A DNA stretch of 64,000 nucleotides from Candidatus Microbacterium phytovorans (GTDB lineage Bacteria > Actinomycetota > Actinomycetes > Actinomycetales > Microbacteriaceae): the NCBI GenBank assembly GCA_029202445.1, contig CP119321.1, forward strand, positions 558,001 through 622,000. Direction: 5' to 3'. Positions 25,546-35,309 of this stretch are shown here, one piece after another. The notes beneath the pieces are model-generated. The model was not told the origin of the DNA, ran no database searches, and saw only the letters and a list, made by a program, of their open reading frames with translations. Position 1 is the first letter of the stretch; each line of letters starts with the position of its first letter. Made by a program: the position numbers and the translations under genes.

Positions 25546-27360
25546 ATGACGACTCGCGCCACCCGCAGCCCGCGCCGCCGCACCGTGATCGCGTTGATGG
25601 TCGTGCTGGCCGTCATCGGCGGCTTCGTCGTGCGACTCGTCGACATCCAGATCGTGAACGCCAGCGACCACATCGCCGAGCAGTCCCGGCTCGCCAACGG
25701 GACGAAGATCGAGTTGCAGGGCACGCGCGGAGACATCGTCGACACCGACGGCAGCGTGTTGGCCACGAGCACGCTCGTCTACGACGTGAACATCGACCCG
25801 CAGCTCGCCGCTCAGGGCATCAAGAAGACCGACGCCGCCGGCCAGGTCGTCCGCGGTGCCGACGGGAAGCCCGAGATGATCGCGTGGCCCGAGCTCGCCG
25901 CGCGCATCGCGCCCGTCACGGGTCAGTCCGTCGACGATGTGATCGCCATCGTCGAGGATGCCGTCGCCGCCGACCCCGGCTCGCAGTGGGCACGTGTCAA
26001 GCGCTACGTGTCGACCGAGACCTATCGGGCGCTCGCGGCACTCGGTCTTCCGTTCCTCACTTTCGACGCGGTCCCCTCTCGCACATATCCGGACGGGGCC
26101 GTCGCCGGCAACGTGCTCGGCTTCGTGAACTCTGACGGCGAAGCGCTCGAGGGGGTCGAGGAGTTGCAGAACTCCTGCCTCCAGGCGACCTCCGGCGAAG
26201 TGCGCTATCTGCGGGGTCGGGACGGGGTCATCATCCCCGGCACCGAGACGGAGAAGCCGGCCGTCGACGGCGGCACACTGCAACTCACCATCGACAGCGA
26301 CCTGCAGTGGTACATGCAGCAGCTCATCTCGGAAGAGTCCTCGCGCTACGGTGCCGACTGGGGCGGCATCATCGTCATGGAGGTCGCGACCGGGAAGATC
26401 CGCGCGTTCGCCGAGACGGATGCCGTCGACCCCAACGACCCCGGCGCCTCCGATTCCGCCGACCGCGGCTCGCGGCTCGCTCGCTTCTCCTACGAGCCCG
26501 GATCGACGTACAAGCCCGTGACAGCGGCGACGGTGATCGAAAAGGGCGGCGCGACGCACCTGTCGTCGGTGCTCGTCCCATCGCGCAAGGTGTTCGACAA
26601 CGGCGCCGTCATCAACGACTCCGAGCAGCACGCGACGGAGCAGATGACGTTGACCGGCGGCCTCGTTCGCTCGTCGAACGTCGCGATGAGCGAGTTCGGG
26701 TCGTTGGTCGACGCGCAGACGCGGTACGACTATCTGACGAAGTTCGGCGTGGGGCAGAAGACGGCGTTGAACTGGTCGGGAGAGCCCGACACCGGATTCT
26801 CGCTGAAGCCGCAGGACTGGGACAACCAGACGTTCTACACGACGACGTTCGGTCAGGCGTTCACGGTCACCGCCACGCAGGTGGCGAGTGTCTATCAGAC
26901 GATCGCCAACGGCGGCGTCCGCATGCCCGCCCAGCTCGTCGAATCGTGCACGAAGTCCGACGGCACCGTCGTGACGCCCGATCTCCCCGAACCCGTTCGG
27001 GTCATCAAGGAGTCCACGGCCGACGAAGTGAGCCTGATGCTCGAGAACGTCTTCGCGCAGGGCACGCTCGCCGACGACATCCGGATCGACGGATACCGCA
27101 TGGCGGGCAAGACGGGCACGGCGCAGATCAGCGATGGCAAGGGCGGGTACAAGAAGAACCTGTATTTCACGTCGCTGGTCGGGTACGCCCCCGCGGAGGA
27201 TCCGCAGTACGTTGTATTGACGGTCTTCGACGAGCCCAAGAAGCAGCGCATGTCGTCGGCCAACCGCTCGGTGTTCAAGAAGGCGATGACCCAGGTGCTG
27301 AAGCACTACCGGATCATGCCCTCCGAGTCGGAGACCCCCCTGCTCCCGTTGACCCAGTAA
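25546..27360 (+). CDS. ftsI: septal peptidoglycan transpeptidase (class B PBP, FtsI)
   Basis: 604 residues. Short cytosolic tail, membrane anchor (VIALMVVLAVIGGFVVRLV), N-terminal pedestal with RGDIVDTDGSVLA, then the transpeptidase domain: STYK with Ser 320 as the acylated residue, SSN in LVRSSNVAMSEFG, and KTGT at 522-525. It cross-links septal peptidoglycan with FtsW as its glycosyltransferase partner. No C-terminal PASTA domain. murE, which normally follows in actinobacteria, is absent; murF is next. Confidence 0.96.
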   Translation: MTTRATRSPRRRTVIALMVVLAVIGGFVVRLVDIQIVNASDHIAEQSRLANGTKIELQGTRGDIVDTDGSVLATSTLVYDVNIDPQLAAQGIKKTDAAGQVVRGADGKPEMIAWPELAARIAPVTGQSVDDVIAIVEDAVAADPGSQWARVKRYVSTETYRALAALGLPFLTFDAVPSRTYPDGAVAGNVLGFVNSDGEALEGVEELQNSCLQATSGEVRYLRGRDGVIIPGTETEKPAVDGGTLQLTIDSDLQWYMQQLISEESSRYGADWGGIIVMEVATGKIRAFAETDAVDPNDPGASDSADRGSRLARFSYEPGSTYKPVTAATVIEKGGATHLSSVLVPSRKVFDNGAVINDSEQHATEQMTLTGGLVRSSNVAMSEFGSLVDAQTRYDYLTKFGVGQKTALNWSGEPDTGFSLKPQDWDNQTFYTTTFGQAFTVTATQVASVYQTIANGGVRMPAQLVESCTKSDGTVVTPDLPEPVRVIKESTADEVSLMLENVFAQGTLADDIRIDGYRMAGKTGTAQISDGKGGYKKNLYFTSLVGYAPAEDPQYVVLTVFDEPKKQRMSSANRSVFKKAMTQVLKHYRIMPSESETPLLPLTQ

Positions 27361-27388
27361 CGCGAGCGCGCACGAGGAGAGCCACGCC

Positions 27389-28801
27389 ATGATCCGGATG
27401 ACGCTCGCTGAGGTGGCACAGGCCGTCTCGGGGACACTGCACACCCACGGTGACGACACGGGCGAGACGATCGTCTCCGGCGTCGTCGACACCGACTCCC
27501 GCGCGATGGGCGCGGGGGGGATCTTCGTGGCCAAGCCCGGTGAGGTCACCGACGGCCACAACTTCGTGGACGCCGCCGTGGCCTCCGGCGCCACCGTCGC
27601 CGTGGTCGAGCGGACCGTCGACGTGCCGGTGACGCAGATCGTCGTCGCGAATGCCGTGCAGGCCCTCGCCGATCTGGCGCGCGAGGTGATCGCGCGTGTC
27701 CGCGCGGTCAGCCCGCTGCAGATCGTCGGCATCACCGGGTCGAACGGCAAGACGACCACCAAGAACATGCTCGCGCGGATCTTGCAGGACGAGGGTGAGA
27801 CCGTCGCTCCGCGAGACTCCTTCAACAACGAGGTGGGCGCGCCCGTCACGATGCTGCGGGTGACGGAGAGCACGCGCTACCTCGTGAGCGAGTTCGGCGC
27901 TTCCCGCATCGGCCGCATCGCCGAGCTCGCGGGCTTGGTCCACCCCGACGTCGGTGCCGTGCTGATGGTGGGCCTCGCCCACGCCGGCGGGTTCGGTGGC
28001 GTCGAGGCGACGCAGAAGGCGAAGTCGGAGCTCGTGGCATCCGTCCGCCCTGGCGGCGTCGCCGTGCTGAACGCCGACGATCCGCGGGTGGCGGCGATGG
28101 CGGAGATCGCGGCGGAGGGGGATGTGGCCGTTCGGTGGTTCGGGCGTTCTCGCGCGGCCGAGGTGCGCGCCGAGGACGTCGAGGTCACGGCATCCGGCAC
28201 CACCTGCACGATCGTCGTCGGCGACGAACGGACGCCGCTGCGACTCCGCGTGCTGGGAGAGCACCATGTGATGAACGCGCTGGCCGCAATCACCGTCGCC
28301 GAGAGCCTCGGAGTGTCGATCCCGGACGCGGTCGCGCGGGTCGAGACGCTCGAGATCGCAGAGCGCTGGCGCATGCAGCCGCTCGGCTCCGACCGCGTGC
28401 GGATCATCAACGATGCGTACAACGCGAGCCCGGACTCGATGGCCGCCGCCTTGCGCACGATCGCCCAGATCGCCGAACCGGGGCAGCGCAAAGTCGCCGT
28501 CCTGGGCGCGATGAGCGAGCTCGGCGAGTACGCGGGCGAGGAGCACGACCGTGTCGGCCTTCTCGCGGTGCGGTTGCGCTTCGAGCGCATCGTGGTGGTG
28601 GGTACCGCCGCACGCCGCCTGTATCTCGCCGCGATCGGGGAGGGGTCCTGGGACGGCGAAGCGGTCTTCTTCGAAACCGCCGACGAGGCGTACGACTACC
28701 TCGTGGACGAGCTGCGCGACGGAGATCGGGTGCTGGTGAAGTCGTCGAATTCGGCCGGGCTCCGTCATCTGGGCGATCGTCTGGGAGAATCGTTCTCGTG
28801 A
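27389..28801 (+). CDS. murF: UDP-MurNAc-tripeptide:D-Ala-D-Ala ligase
   Basis: 470 residues. Mur-ligase order: N-terminal UDP-binding domain (DSRAMGAGGIFVA), central ATPase with ITGSNGKTTTKNM, MurF-specific FNNEVGAPVTML, and the C-terminal ligase domain with INDAYNASPDSMAAAL, which is characteristic of MurF and not MurE. It adds D-Ala-D-Ala to the UDP-MurNAc-tripeptide. GAGGAG upstream of the ATG. The stop overlaps mraY. Confidence 0.95.
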   Translation: MIRMTLAEVAQAVSGTLHTHGDDTGETIVSGVVDTDSRAMGAGGIFVAKPGEVTDGHNFVDAAVASGATVAVVERTVDVPVTQIVVANAVQALADLAREVIARVRAVSPLQIVGITGSNGKTTTKNMLARILQDEGETVAPRDSFNNEVGAPVTMLRVTESTRYLVSEFGASRIGRIAELAGLVHPDVGAVLMVGLAHAGGFGGVEATQKAKSELVASVRPGGVAVLNADDPRVAAMAEIAAEGDVAVRWFGRSRAAEVRAEDVEVTASGTTCTIVVGDERTPLRLRVLGEHHVMNALAAITVAESLGVSIPDAVARVETLEIAERWRMQPLGSDRVRIINDAYNASPDSMAAALRTIAQIAEPGQRKVAVLGAMSELGEYAGEEHDRVGLLAVRLRFERIVVVGTAARRLYLAAIGEGSWDGEAVFFETADEAYDYLVDELRDGDRVLVKSSNSAGLRHLGDRLGESFS

Positions 28802-29907
28802 GATCCCTGCTGGCTGCTGCGACGATCTCCCTCGCATTCACCCTGTTCCTGACACCGCTGTTCATCCGGCTCTTCGAGAAGCTGGGCTGGGGTCAGGTCA
28901 TCCGCACGCCCGAAGACCAGCACAACCCGAACCACCACACCAAGCGCGGCACGCCCACGATGGGCGGAATCGTCTTCATCGTCGGCTCCCTCGTGGGGTA
29001 CTTCGTGGGCAGCTACGCGGGCGGAACACCGCCCACGACCTCCGGACTGCTCGTCATCTGGATGATGATCGGGCTCGGCGCCGTGGGCTTCATCGACGAC
29101 TTCATGAAGGTCCGTCAACAGCGCAGCCTCGGGTTGTCGGGGTGGCGCAAGGTGGTCGGACAGATCGCGGTGGCCGTGCCCTTCGCCGTGCTGGCGCTGA
29201 ACTTCCCCAACTCCTATGGCGAGACGCCTGCCTCTCCCTACGTCTCCTTCTTCCGCGACATCCCGGCGCTGTCCTTCATGGCGCTCGGCGCGGTGATCGG
29301 CTGGATCCTCTACCTCGCCTGGATCACCTTCATGTCGGTGGCGTGGTCGAACGCGACGAACCTCACCGACGGGCTCGACGGACTGGCGACGGGTGCCGGC
29401 ATCTTCACCGTCTCCGCCTACAGCCTCGTCACGTTCTGGCAGTTCCAGCAGCGCTGTCACACGACTGCTCTCGTCGACGCCTACGCGAACGCCTGCTACC
29501 CGACGCGTGATCCGATGGGGCTCACGATCATCGCCGCCTCGTTCGTGGGCGCCCTCGTCGGGTTCCTCTGGTGGAACGCGCCGAAGGCGAAGGTGTTCAT
29601 GGGTGACGTGGGCTCCATGTCCATCGGCGGTGTCGTCGTGGCGATGGCCGTGCTCTCGCGCACCGAGATCCTCGCGGTCATCATCGCGGGTGTCTTCATC
29701 ATCGGTCCCGGATCGGTGATTCTGCAGCGCTACTACTTCAAGGCGACCGGCGGTAAGCGGCTCTTCCTGATGAGTCCCTTCCACCATCATCTCGAGATGC
29801 GCGGTTGGCCCGAGATCACGATCGTCGTGCGGATGTGGATCATCGCGGGCATGCTCGCCGTCACCGGCGTCGGCCTGTTCTACGTCGCGTGGCTCGCCGC
29901 GCTATGA
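28798..29907 (+). CDS. mraY: phospho-MurNAc-pentapeptide transferase
   Basis: 369 residues from GTG 28798, overlapping the murF stop by four bases. About ten membrane helices. Signature loops: KRGTPTMGGIVF, GFIDDFMKV, NATNLTDGLDGLATG, VFMGDVGSMSIGG and MSPFHHHLEMRGW with the HHH motif. It makes lipid I by joining the soluble precursor to undecaprenyl phosphate. Confidence 0.97.
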   Translation: MRSLLAAATISLAFTLFLTPLFIRLFEKLGWGQVIRTPEDQHNPNHHTKRGTPTMGGIVFIVGSLVGYFVGSYAGGTPPTTSGLLVIWMMIGLGAVGFIDDFMKVRQQRSLGLSGWRKVVGQIAVAVPFAVLALNFPNSYGETPASPYVSFFRDIPALSFMALGAVIGWILYLAWITFMSVAWSNATNLTDGLDGLATGAGIFTVSAYSLVTFWQFQQRCHTTALVDAYANACYPTRDPMGLTIIAASFVGALVGFLWWNAPKAKVFMGDVGSMSIGGVVVAMAVLSRTEILAVIIAGVFIIGPGSVILQRYYFKATGGKRLFLMSPFHHHLEMRGWPEITIVVRMWIIAGMLAVTGVGLFYVAWLAAL

Positions 29908-31445
29908 GCGACGCGCGTCTGGACACGCTCACCAGTTGGCACGCCGACTGGAAGGGGCTGCGGGTGGCCGTGCTCGGTCTCTCCGTCACCGGCTTCTCCG
30001 TCGCCGACACCCTCGCGGAGCTCGGTGCGGACGTCCTGGTCGTGACGGAGTCTTCCGACGAGGAGTACGCCCGGCTGCTTCCGGTCATCGGTGCGCGCCT
30101 GTGGACCGGCTCGCTCGCCGCAGTGCCGGCCGAGCTCCTCGACTTTGCGCCCGACGTCGTCGTGGCCTCGCCGGGGTTCCCCCCGCATCATCCGGTCATC
30201 TCGTGGGCCACCTCCGGCGGCGCGGCGCTCTGGGGCGACATCGAGCTCGCCTGGCGTGTGCGCGACAAGGTATCCCGTGCCGACGGAACCCCCGCCGACT
30301 GGGTGCTGATCACGGGCACCAACGGCAAGACCACGACGACCCAGCTCACCGCCACGATGCTCGCCGAGGGCGGCTTGCGGGCGGCGCCCTGCGGGAACAT
30401 CGGCGTTCCCGTCCTGGATGCCGTGCGAGACCCTGCGGGCTTCGACGTGCTCGTCGTCGAGGTGTCCAGCCATCAGCTGTGGTACCTGGGTCAGCAGCGC
30501 GGGTCGGATCGACTCTCGCCCCACGCGAGCGTCTGCCTCAACCTCGCCGACGACCATCTCGAGTGGCATGGCTCGGCGGCGGCCTACCGCGACGCGAAAG
30601 CCCTCGTCTACGAGAACACCCGGATCGCGTGCGTCTACAACAAGTCCGACGTGGCGACGCGCGAGATGGTCGAGGAGGCGGAGGTCGTCGAAGGATGCCG
30701 AGCGATCGGCTTCGATCTCGGCGTACCCGGGCCCAGCGATCTCGGCATCGTCGACGGGATCCTGGTCGACCGGGCATTCCACGACGACCGTCATCACAGC
30801 GCGCTGGAGTTGACGACGCTCGCCGAGCTCGCCGAGCACGGCCTGAACGCTCCGCATGTCGTGGCGAACATCCTCGCCGCCGCGGCACTGGCGCGATCTC
30901 TCGGCGTCGCCCCCGAGAGCATCCGCGATGCGCTGCAGAGGTTCCGTCTGGACCCGCATCGCATCGAGATCGTCGCCGTGGCAGGCGGTGTCACGTGGGT
31001 CGACGACTCGAAGGCGACGAACCCCCACGCCGCGGCGTCGTCGCTCGCGGCGTACCCGGGTGCGGTGTGGGTCGTGGGGGGTCTGCTCAAGGGCGTGGAC
31101 ATCGCGGAGCTCGTCGCCGCGCGCGGCAACGGCGCGAAGGCGGCGGTCGTCATCGGAGTGGATCGGGCGGAGATCGTGGCGGCGTTCGCACGACACGCGC
31201 CCTCGGTTCCGATCTTCGAGGTCGACCACGCTCAGACTGAAGACGTCATGGCGGTGGCCGTAGAACTGGCGGCGAGTGTCGCGCGTGACGGAGACACGGT
31301 CCTCCTGGCTCCGGCAGCGGCATCCTTCGATCAGTTCGCGTCCTACGCCGATCGGGGAACGCGCTTCGCGGACGCCGTGCGAGACCGGATCGAGAGGGGC
31401 AGCGGTGATGACCACCACCGACCGACCCCGCACCCCGGGAGCTGA
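29904..31445 (+). CDS. murD: UDP-MurNAc-L-Ala:D-Glu ligase
   Basis: 513 residues from ATG 29904, overlapping the mraY stop (ATGA). N-terminal Rossmann-like domain (VAVLGLSVTGFSVADTLAELGADV), ATP loop ITGTNGKTTTTQL, catalytic EVSSHQLWYL, and C-terminal WVDDSKATNPHAAASSLAAY. It adds D-glutamate, the residue that carries the cross-link in B-type peptidoglycan. Its 3' end overlaps ftsW by 38 bases. Confidence 0.95.
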   Translation: MSDARLDTLTSWHADWKGLRVAVLGLSVTGFSVADTLAELGADVLVVTESSDEEYARLLPVIGARLWTGSLAAVPAELLDFAPDVVVASPGFPPHHPVISWATSGGAALWGDIELAWRVRDKVSRADGTPADWVLITGTNGKTTTTQLTATMLAEGGLRAAPCGNIGVPVLDAVRDPAGFDVLVVEVSSHQLWYLGQQRGSDRLSPHASVCLNLADDHLEWHGSAAAYRDAKALVYENTRIACVYNKSDVATREMVEEAEVVEGCRAIGFDLGVPGPSDLGIVDGILVDRAFHDDRHHSALELTTLAELAEHGLNAPHVVANILAAAALARSLGVAPESIRDALQRFRLDPHRIEIVAVAGGVTWVDDSKATNPHAAASSLAAYPGAVWVVGGLLKGVDIAELVAARGNGAKAAVVIGVDRAEIVAAFARHAPSVPIFEVDHAQTEDVMAVAVELAASVARDGDTVLLAPAAASFDQFASYADRGTRFADAVRDRIERGSGDDHHRPTPHPGS

Positions 31446-32688
31446 CGACGTCACTCGTCAGGGCCGTGGTTTCGCGGCACGTGTCTCGCTGGGGCGCGTC
31501 TTCGCCCCTGTACCGAGCGAGTTCCTGCTCATCGCCTCGACGGCGCTGATTCTCACCCTGTTCGGTCTCGTGATGGTGCTCTCGGCGACGATGGCGGCGT
31601 CCGTGGCCCGGGGGGACAGCCCGTTCGAGGTCGTTCTCAAGCAGTCGCTGTTCGCGCTGCTCGGGGTGCCGCTCATGTTCGTGCTGAGTCGCTTCTCGGT
31701 GTCGTTCTGGAAGCGGATCGCGTGGCCGGGGCTCATCGCCGCCATCGCCCTGCAGATGCTCGTCTTCGTGCCCGGCCTCGGCGTCGAGAACGACGGGAAC
31801 ACGAACTGGATCTCGATCGCCGGTGTGCAGATGCAGCCGTCCGAGTTCCTCAAGCTCACCCTCGCGCTGTGGCTCGCCTACGTGCTGTACCGCAAGCAGA
31901 CGCTCCTCGGACTGTGGCGTCACGTCTTCATCCCGGTGGTGCCGGTGGGTGCGCTCGTGATCGGGCTCGTGGCGGTCGGCAGTGGCGACCTGGGCACCGG
32001 TCTCGTCTTGATGGCCGTGCTGCTCGGATGCCTGTTCTTCTCGGGAGTGAAGCTCCGCATCTTCCTCCTGCCGCTCCTCGGCGTCGTGGTGGCGGCGGGT
32101 GTCTTCGCCATCACGAGTCCCAACCGCATGCGGCGCATCATGAGCTTCCTCAACGTGGACTCGTCCGAGTGCTACCTCGCGGCGACGGGCGACTGCTACC
32201 AGGCGCTGCACGGCGTCTGGGGTCTCGCCGGCGGTGGCATCTTCGGCCTCGGCCTGGGGAACTCGCGAGAGAAGTACGACTGGCTCCCCGCGGCCGAACA
32301 CGACTACATCTTCGCCATCGTGGGCGAGGAGCTCGGGCTCATCGGCTGCATCGTGGTGCTCGGGCTCTTCACGCTCTTCGCGGTGGGCGCCTTCCACGTC
32401 ATCCGCAAGACCCACGATCCGTTCATCCGCATCGCGGCCGGCGGCATCACGGTATGGATCGTCGGTCAGGCCCTCGTCAACATCGGAGTCGTGCTCCGCG
32501 TGTTCCCCGTCCTGGGCGTGCCGCTGCCGTTCATGTCCCAGGGCGGCACGTCGCTCCTGTCGGTCCTCATGGCATGCGGGGTGCTGCTGTCGTTCGCCCG
32601 CACGCTTCCGGAATCTCGCGCGCTGCAGACGCCCGTGACCGTCTCACGACCGGCCCATCGCACGAGTCCCGCGGCGGGTGGCCGGTAG
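31408..32688 (+). CDS. ftsW: SEDS peptidoglycan glycosyltransferase FtsW
   Basis: 426 residues from ATG 31408, inside the end of murD, with GAGAGGGG upstream. Ten predicted membrane helices; conserved loops NTNWISIAGVQMQPSEFLKLTL, GDLGTG and the large extracellular loop ALHGVWGLAGGGIFGLGLGNSREKYDWLPAAEHDYIFAIVGEELG carrying the catalytic Asp region, then PLPFMSQGGTSLL. It polymerises lipid II at the septum with FtsI. Its TAG stop is the first half of the murG -10 box. Confidence 0.96.
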   Translation: MTTTDRPRTPGADDVTRQGRGFAARVSLGRVFAPVPSEFLLIASTALILTLFGLVMVLSATMAASVARGDSPFEVVLKQSLFALLGVPLMFVLSRFSVSFWKRIAWPGLIAAIALQMLVFVPGLGVENDGNTNWISIAGVQMQPSEFLKLTLALWLAYVLYRKQTLLGLWRHVFIPVVPVGALVIGLVAVGSGDLGTGLVLMAVLLGCLFFSGVKLRIFLLPLLGVVVAAGVFAITSPNRMRRIMSFLNVDSSECYLAATGDCYQALHGVWGLAGGGIFGLGLGNSREKYDWLPAAEHDYIFAIVGEELGLIGCIVVLGLFTLFAVGAFHVIRKTHDPFIRIAAGGITVWIVGQALVNIGVVLRVFPVLGVPLPFMSQGGTSLLSVLMACGVLLSFARTLPESRALQTPVTVSRPAHRTSPAAGGR

Positions 32689-32691
32689 GCT
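32686..32691 (+). promoter_or_regulatory. -10 box of murG fused to the ftsW stop codon
   Basis: TAGGCT; TAG is the ftsW stop. Seven bases follow before the GTG of murG at 32699, with no RBS: an internal leaderless promoter. Confidence 0.6.
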
Positions 32692-32698
32692 CGATCCG

Positions 32699-33790
32699 GT
32701 GAGCGATCCGAACTCCGCGCCGACCTATCTCCTCGCCGGCGGTGGCACCGCCGGTCACGTCAATCCGCTGCTCGCCGTCGCCGATGGCCTGCGGCGGCGC
32801 GACCCGGGTGCGGACGTCCTCGTGCTCGGAACCCGCGAGGGTCTCGAGACACGTCTCGTGCCCGACCGGGGATACGAGCTGCTCTTCGTCGACAAGGTGC
32901 CGTTCCCGCGCCGGCCCGACGCCGCCGCGGCCCAGTTCCCGGCCCGCTTCCGACGGGCGATCGCCCAGGTGCGCGGACACATCCGCGAACGCGGAGTGGA
33001 CGTGCTGGTGGGATTCGGAGGGTACGCGTCCGCGCCGGCGTACGTCGCCGCGCGCCGCGAGCGCATCCCGTTCGTCGTCCACGAAGCCAATGCCAAGCCG
33101 GGGCTCGCGAACATCCTCGGTGCCCGCGCGGCGGCCGGCGTCGGGACCGTGTTCGAGGGCACTCCGCTCCGCCGGTCCAAGGTGGTCGGGATGCCGTTGC
33201 GCCGCGAGATCGTCGACCTCGATCGCGCCGCACGGCGGGAGGCGGCTGCCGCATCCTTCGGCCTCGATCCCTCTCGCCCCGTTCTGCTCGTCTTCGGCGG
33301 GTCGTTGGGAGCGAGGCGGATCAACGAGGCTGTGGCCGGCGGGTGGTCGGCGGTGACCGACGCGGGCTGGCAGATCCTCCACGCGGCGGGGGAGCGCAAC
33401 GAACTCGTCGATCCGGGACATCCCGACTACCGCGTCGTGCCGTACCTCGACCGCATGGCCGACGCGTTCGCGGTCGCCGACGCGATCGTCTCGCGGGCCG
33501 GCGCGGCGACGGTGAGCGAGATCAGCGCCCTCGGCATCCCCGCCGTGTACGTCCCGTACGCCGTCGGCAACGGCGAGCAGGCGCTCAATGCCGCCGCCGC
33601 GGTCCGCGCGGGGGCCGCGAAGCTGATCCCGGATGCCGACTTCGACGCGGAGCGGTTGCGTGCCGATGTCGTCCCGCTCCTGCAGGATCCGGAGGCCCTC
33701 GGACGCATGCGCGATCGCGCGGCGGGCGTGGGAACGCTCCGCGGCACCGAGAACGTCATCTCGATGATCGACGCGGCGTTGGGTCGCTGA
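32699..33790 (+). CDS. murG: UDP-GlcNAc:lipid I N-acetylglucosaminyltransferase
   Basis: 363 residues from GTG 32699. GT-B fold: N-terminal AGGGTAGHVNPLLAVADGL, membrane-facing GFGGYASAPAYVAA and HEANAKPGLAN, C-terminal VFGGSLGARRINEAV, ISRAG-like VSRAGAATVSEISALGIPAVYVPY. It converts lipid I to lipid II at the inner membrane face. Start chosen because it directly follows the promoter; the in-frame ATG at 32678 lies upstream of it. Confidence 0.95.
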   Translation: MSDPNSAPTYLLAGGGTAGHVNPLLAVADGLRRRDPGADVLVLGTREGLETRLVPDRGYELLFVDKVPFPRRPDAAAAQFPARFRRAIAQVRGHIRERGVDVLVGFGGYASAPAYVAARRERIPFVVHEANAKPGLANILGARAAAGVGTVFEGTPLRRSKVVGMPLRREIVDLDRAARREAAAASFGLDPSRPVLLVFGGSLGARRINEAVAGGWSAVTDAGWQILHAAGERNELVDPGHPDYRVVPYLDRMADAFAVADAIVSRAGAATVSEISALGIPAVYVPYAVGNGEQALNAAAAVRAGAAKLIPDADFDAERLRADVVPLLQDPEALGRMRDRAAGVGTLRGTENVISMIDAALGR

Positions 33791-33826
33791 CGCGACGCAC
33801 CATCGGGAGCCTCGACCGCGTCGCGT
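33790..33826 (+). terminator. weak hairpin between murG and murC
   Basis: ACGCGACGC (33790-33798) pairs with GCGTCGCGT (33818-33826) across a 19-base loop, without a T-run. It could attenuate read-through ahead of the separate murC promoter. Confidence 0.35.
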
Positions 33827-33879
33827 GTCGGGGAGTCGGTCGCGCAGCGTGCCGCAGCGACCGCCTATCCCGCGCGACC

Positions 33880-33885
33880 TAGACT
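33880..33885 (+). promoter_or_regulatory. -10 box of murC
   Basis: TAGACT, nine bases before the ATG at 33895, with no RBS. Confidence 0.5.
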
Positions 33886-33894
33886 TGACGGGCC

Positions 33895-35307
33895 ATGATT
33901 CGACCCGACCTGAGCCTCCCGATTCCCGAGGACATCACCGCCGCCCACTTCATCGGGATCGGTGGATCGGGCATGTCCGGCCTTGCCGGCATGTTCCTCG
34001 ACCGAGGCATCCGCGTCTCGGGTTCTGACCGCACTGATAGCGCCGCACTCCGTGCGCTGGCGGCGCGGGGTGCGACGGTCCACGTCGGACACGACGCATC
34101 CCACCTCCCGGGCGATGTCGACACCGTGATCCACACGGGCGCGATCTGGCCGGAGAACCCTGAGTTCGTGCTGGCGAAGGAGCGCGGCCTCGCCGTCATC
34201 CACCGGTCGCAGGCGCTGTCGTGGCTGATCGGGAGTCGCCGACTGGTGTCGGTGGCGGGCGCGCACGGCAAGACCACCTCGACGGGCATGATCGTGACGG
34301 CCCTTCGTGCGCTGGGCAGCGCGCCGACCTTCGTCAACGGGGGAGTGATCGCCGATCTCGGCGTCTCCAGTGCCACCGGCTCCGACGAGTTGTTCGTCAT
34401 CGAGGCCGACGAGTCCGACGGCACGTTCCTCCTGTACGACACGTCGATCGCACTGATCACGAACGTCGACCCCGACCATCTGGACCACTGGGGTAGCCGG
34501 GACGCGTTCTACGACGGTTTCGTACGGTTCGCAGATGCCGCACGCGAGGCCGTCGTCATCTCCTCCGACGACCCCGGAGCTCGCCGGGTGGCCGAGGCGC
34601 TGTCCCACCGCACGGTGGTGAGCTTCGGTGAGGCGGAGGACGCCGACGTGCGCGTCGTGGACATCACCACCGAGGGGCCCGTGGCGTTCACGATCGTCCG
34701 CGGCTCCGAGAGCGTCACCGCGCAGCTTGCGGTGCCCGGTGCGCACAACGCCATCAACGCTGCGGGGGTCGTGGCCGTGCTGCTCACCCTGGGGTATGCG
34801 CTGGAGCCCGCCGTGCGCGCCGTCGAGGGCTTCGGAGGTACGGTCCGACGCTTCGAACTCCACGGCTCGGCCCGAGGTGTGAGCGTGTACGACGATTACG
34901 CCCATCACCCGACGGAGGTGGCTGCAGCGTTGGACGCCGCTCGCACGGTCGTCGGCGACGGCCGGCTCATCGCGGTTCATCAGCCGCACACCTACTCGCG
35001 CACGCAGGAGATGTTCCGTGAGTTCGCCGAGGTGCTCGAGTCGCGCGCCGATCACACGGTCGTGCTCGACGTCTACGGTGCGCGGGAAGACCCCGTGCCG
35101 GGCGTGACCGGCGAGCTCGTCTCCGGGGCGTTCGACGACGCGTCGAAGGTCGCTTTCGTCGCCGACTGGCAGCAGGCCGCGGACTATACGGCATCCGTGG
35201 CCCGAGACGGCGACTTCGTGATCACGCTCGGCTGCGGCAACGTGTACCTGATCATTCCGCAGGTGCTCGACGCCCTCGAGTCGTCACCCCCCGTCGAGCA
35301 GGACTGA
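33895..35307 (+). CDS. murC: UDP-MurNAc:L-Ala ligase
   Basis: 470 residues. N-terminal [23 protein letters not shown] loop [40 protein letters not shown], and C-terminal [19 protein letters not shown] plus [10 protein letters not shown], all diagnostic of MurC. First amino-acid addition to UDP-MurNAc. ftsQ begins two bases after the stop. Confidence 0.97.
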   Translation: MIRPDLSLPIPEDITAAHFIGIGGSGMSGLAGMFLDRGIRVSGSDRTDSAALRALAARGATVHVGHDASHLPGDVDTVIHTGAIWPENPEFVLAKERGLAVIHRSQALSWLIGSRRLVSVAGAHGKTTSTGMIVTALRALGSAPTFVNGGVIADLGVSSATGSDELFVIEADESDGTFLLYDTSIALITNVDPDHLDHWGSRDAFYDGFVRFADAAREAVVISSDDPGARRVAEALSHRTVVSFGEAEDADVRVVDITTEGPVAFTIVRGSESVTAQLAVPGAHNAINAAGVVAVLLTLGYALEPAVRAVEGFGGTVRRFELHGSARGVSVYDDYAHHPTEVAAALDAARTVVGDGRLIAVHQPHTYSRTQEMFREFAEVLESRADHTVVLDVYGAREDPVPGVTGELVSGAFDDASKVAFVADWQQAADYTASVARDGDFVITLGCGNVYLIIPQVLDALESSPPVEQD

Positions 35308-35309
35308 CC

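Noticed and set aside
25483..27873. A minus-strand open frame of nearly 800 codons across ftsI and murF
   Set aside because: It mirrors the third-position G+C bias of the genes on the other strand; no domain is recognisable.
27389..28801. Assignment of this Mur ligase as MurE to fill the gap in the cluster
   Set aside because: FNNEVGAPVTML and INDAYNASPDSM are MurF features, and no MurE specificity motif is present.
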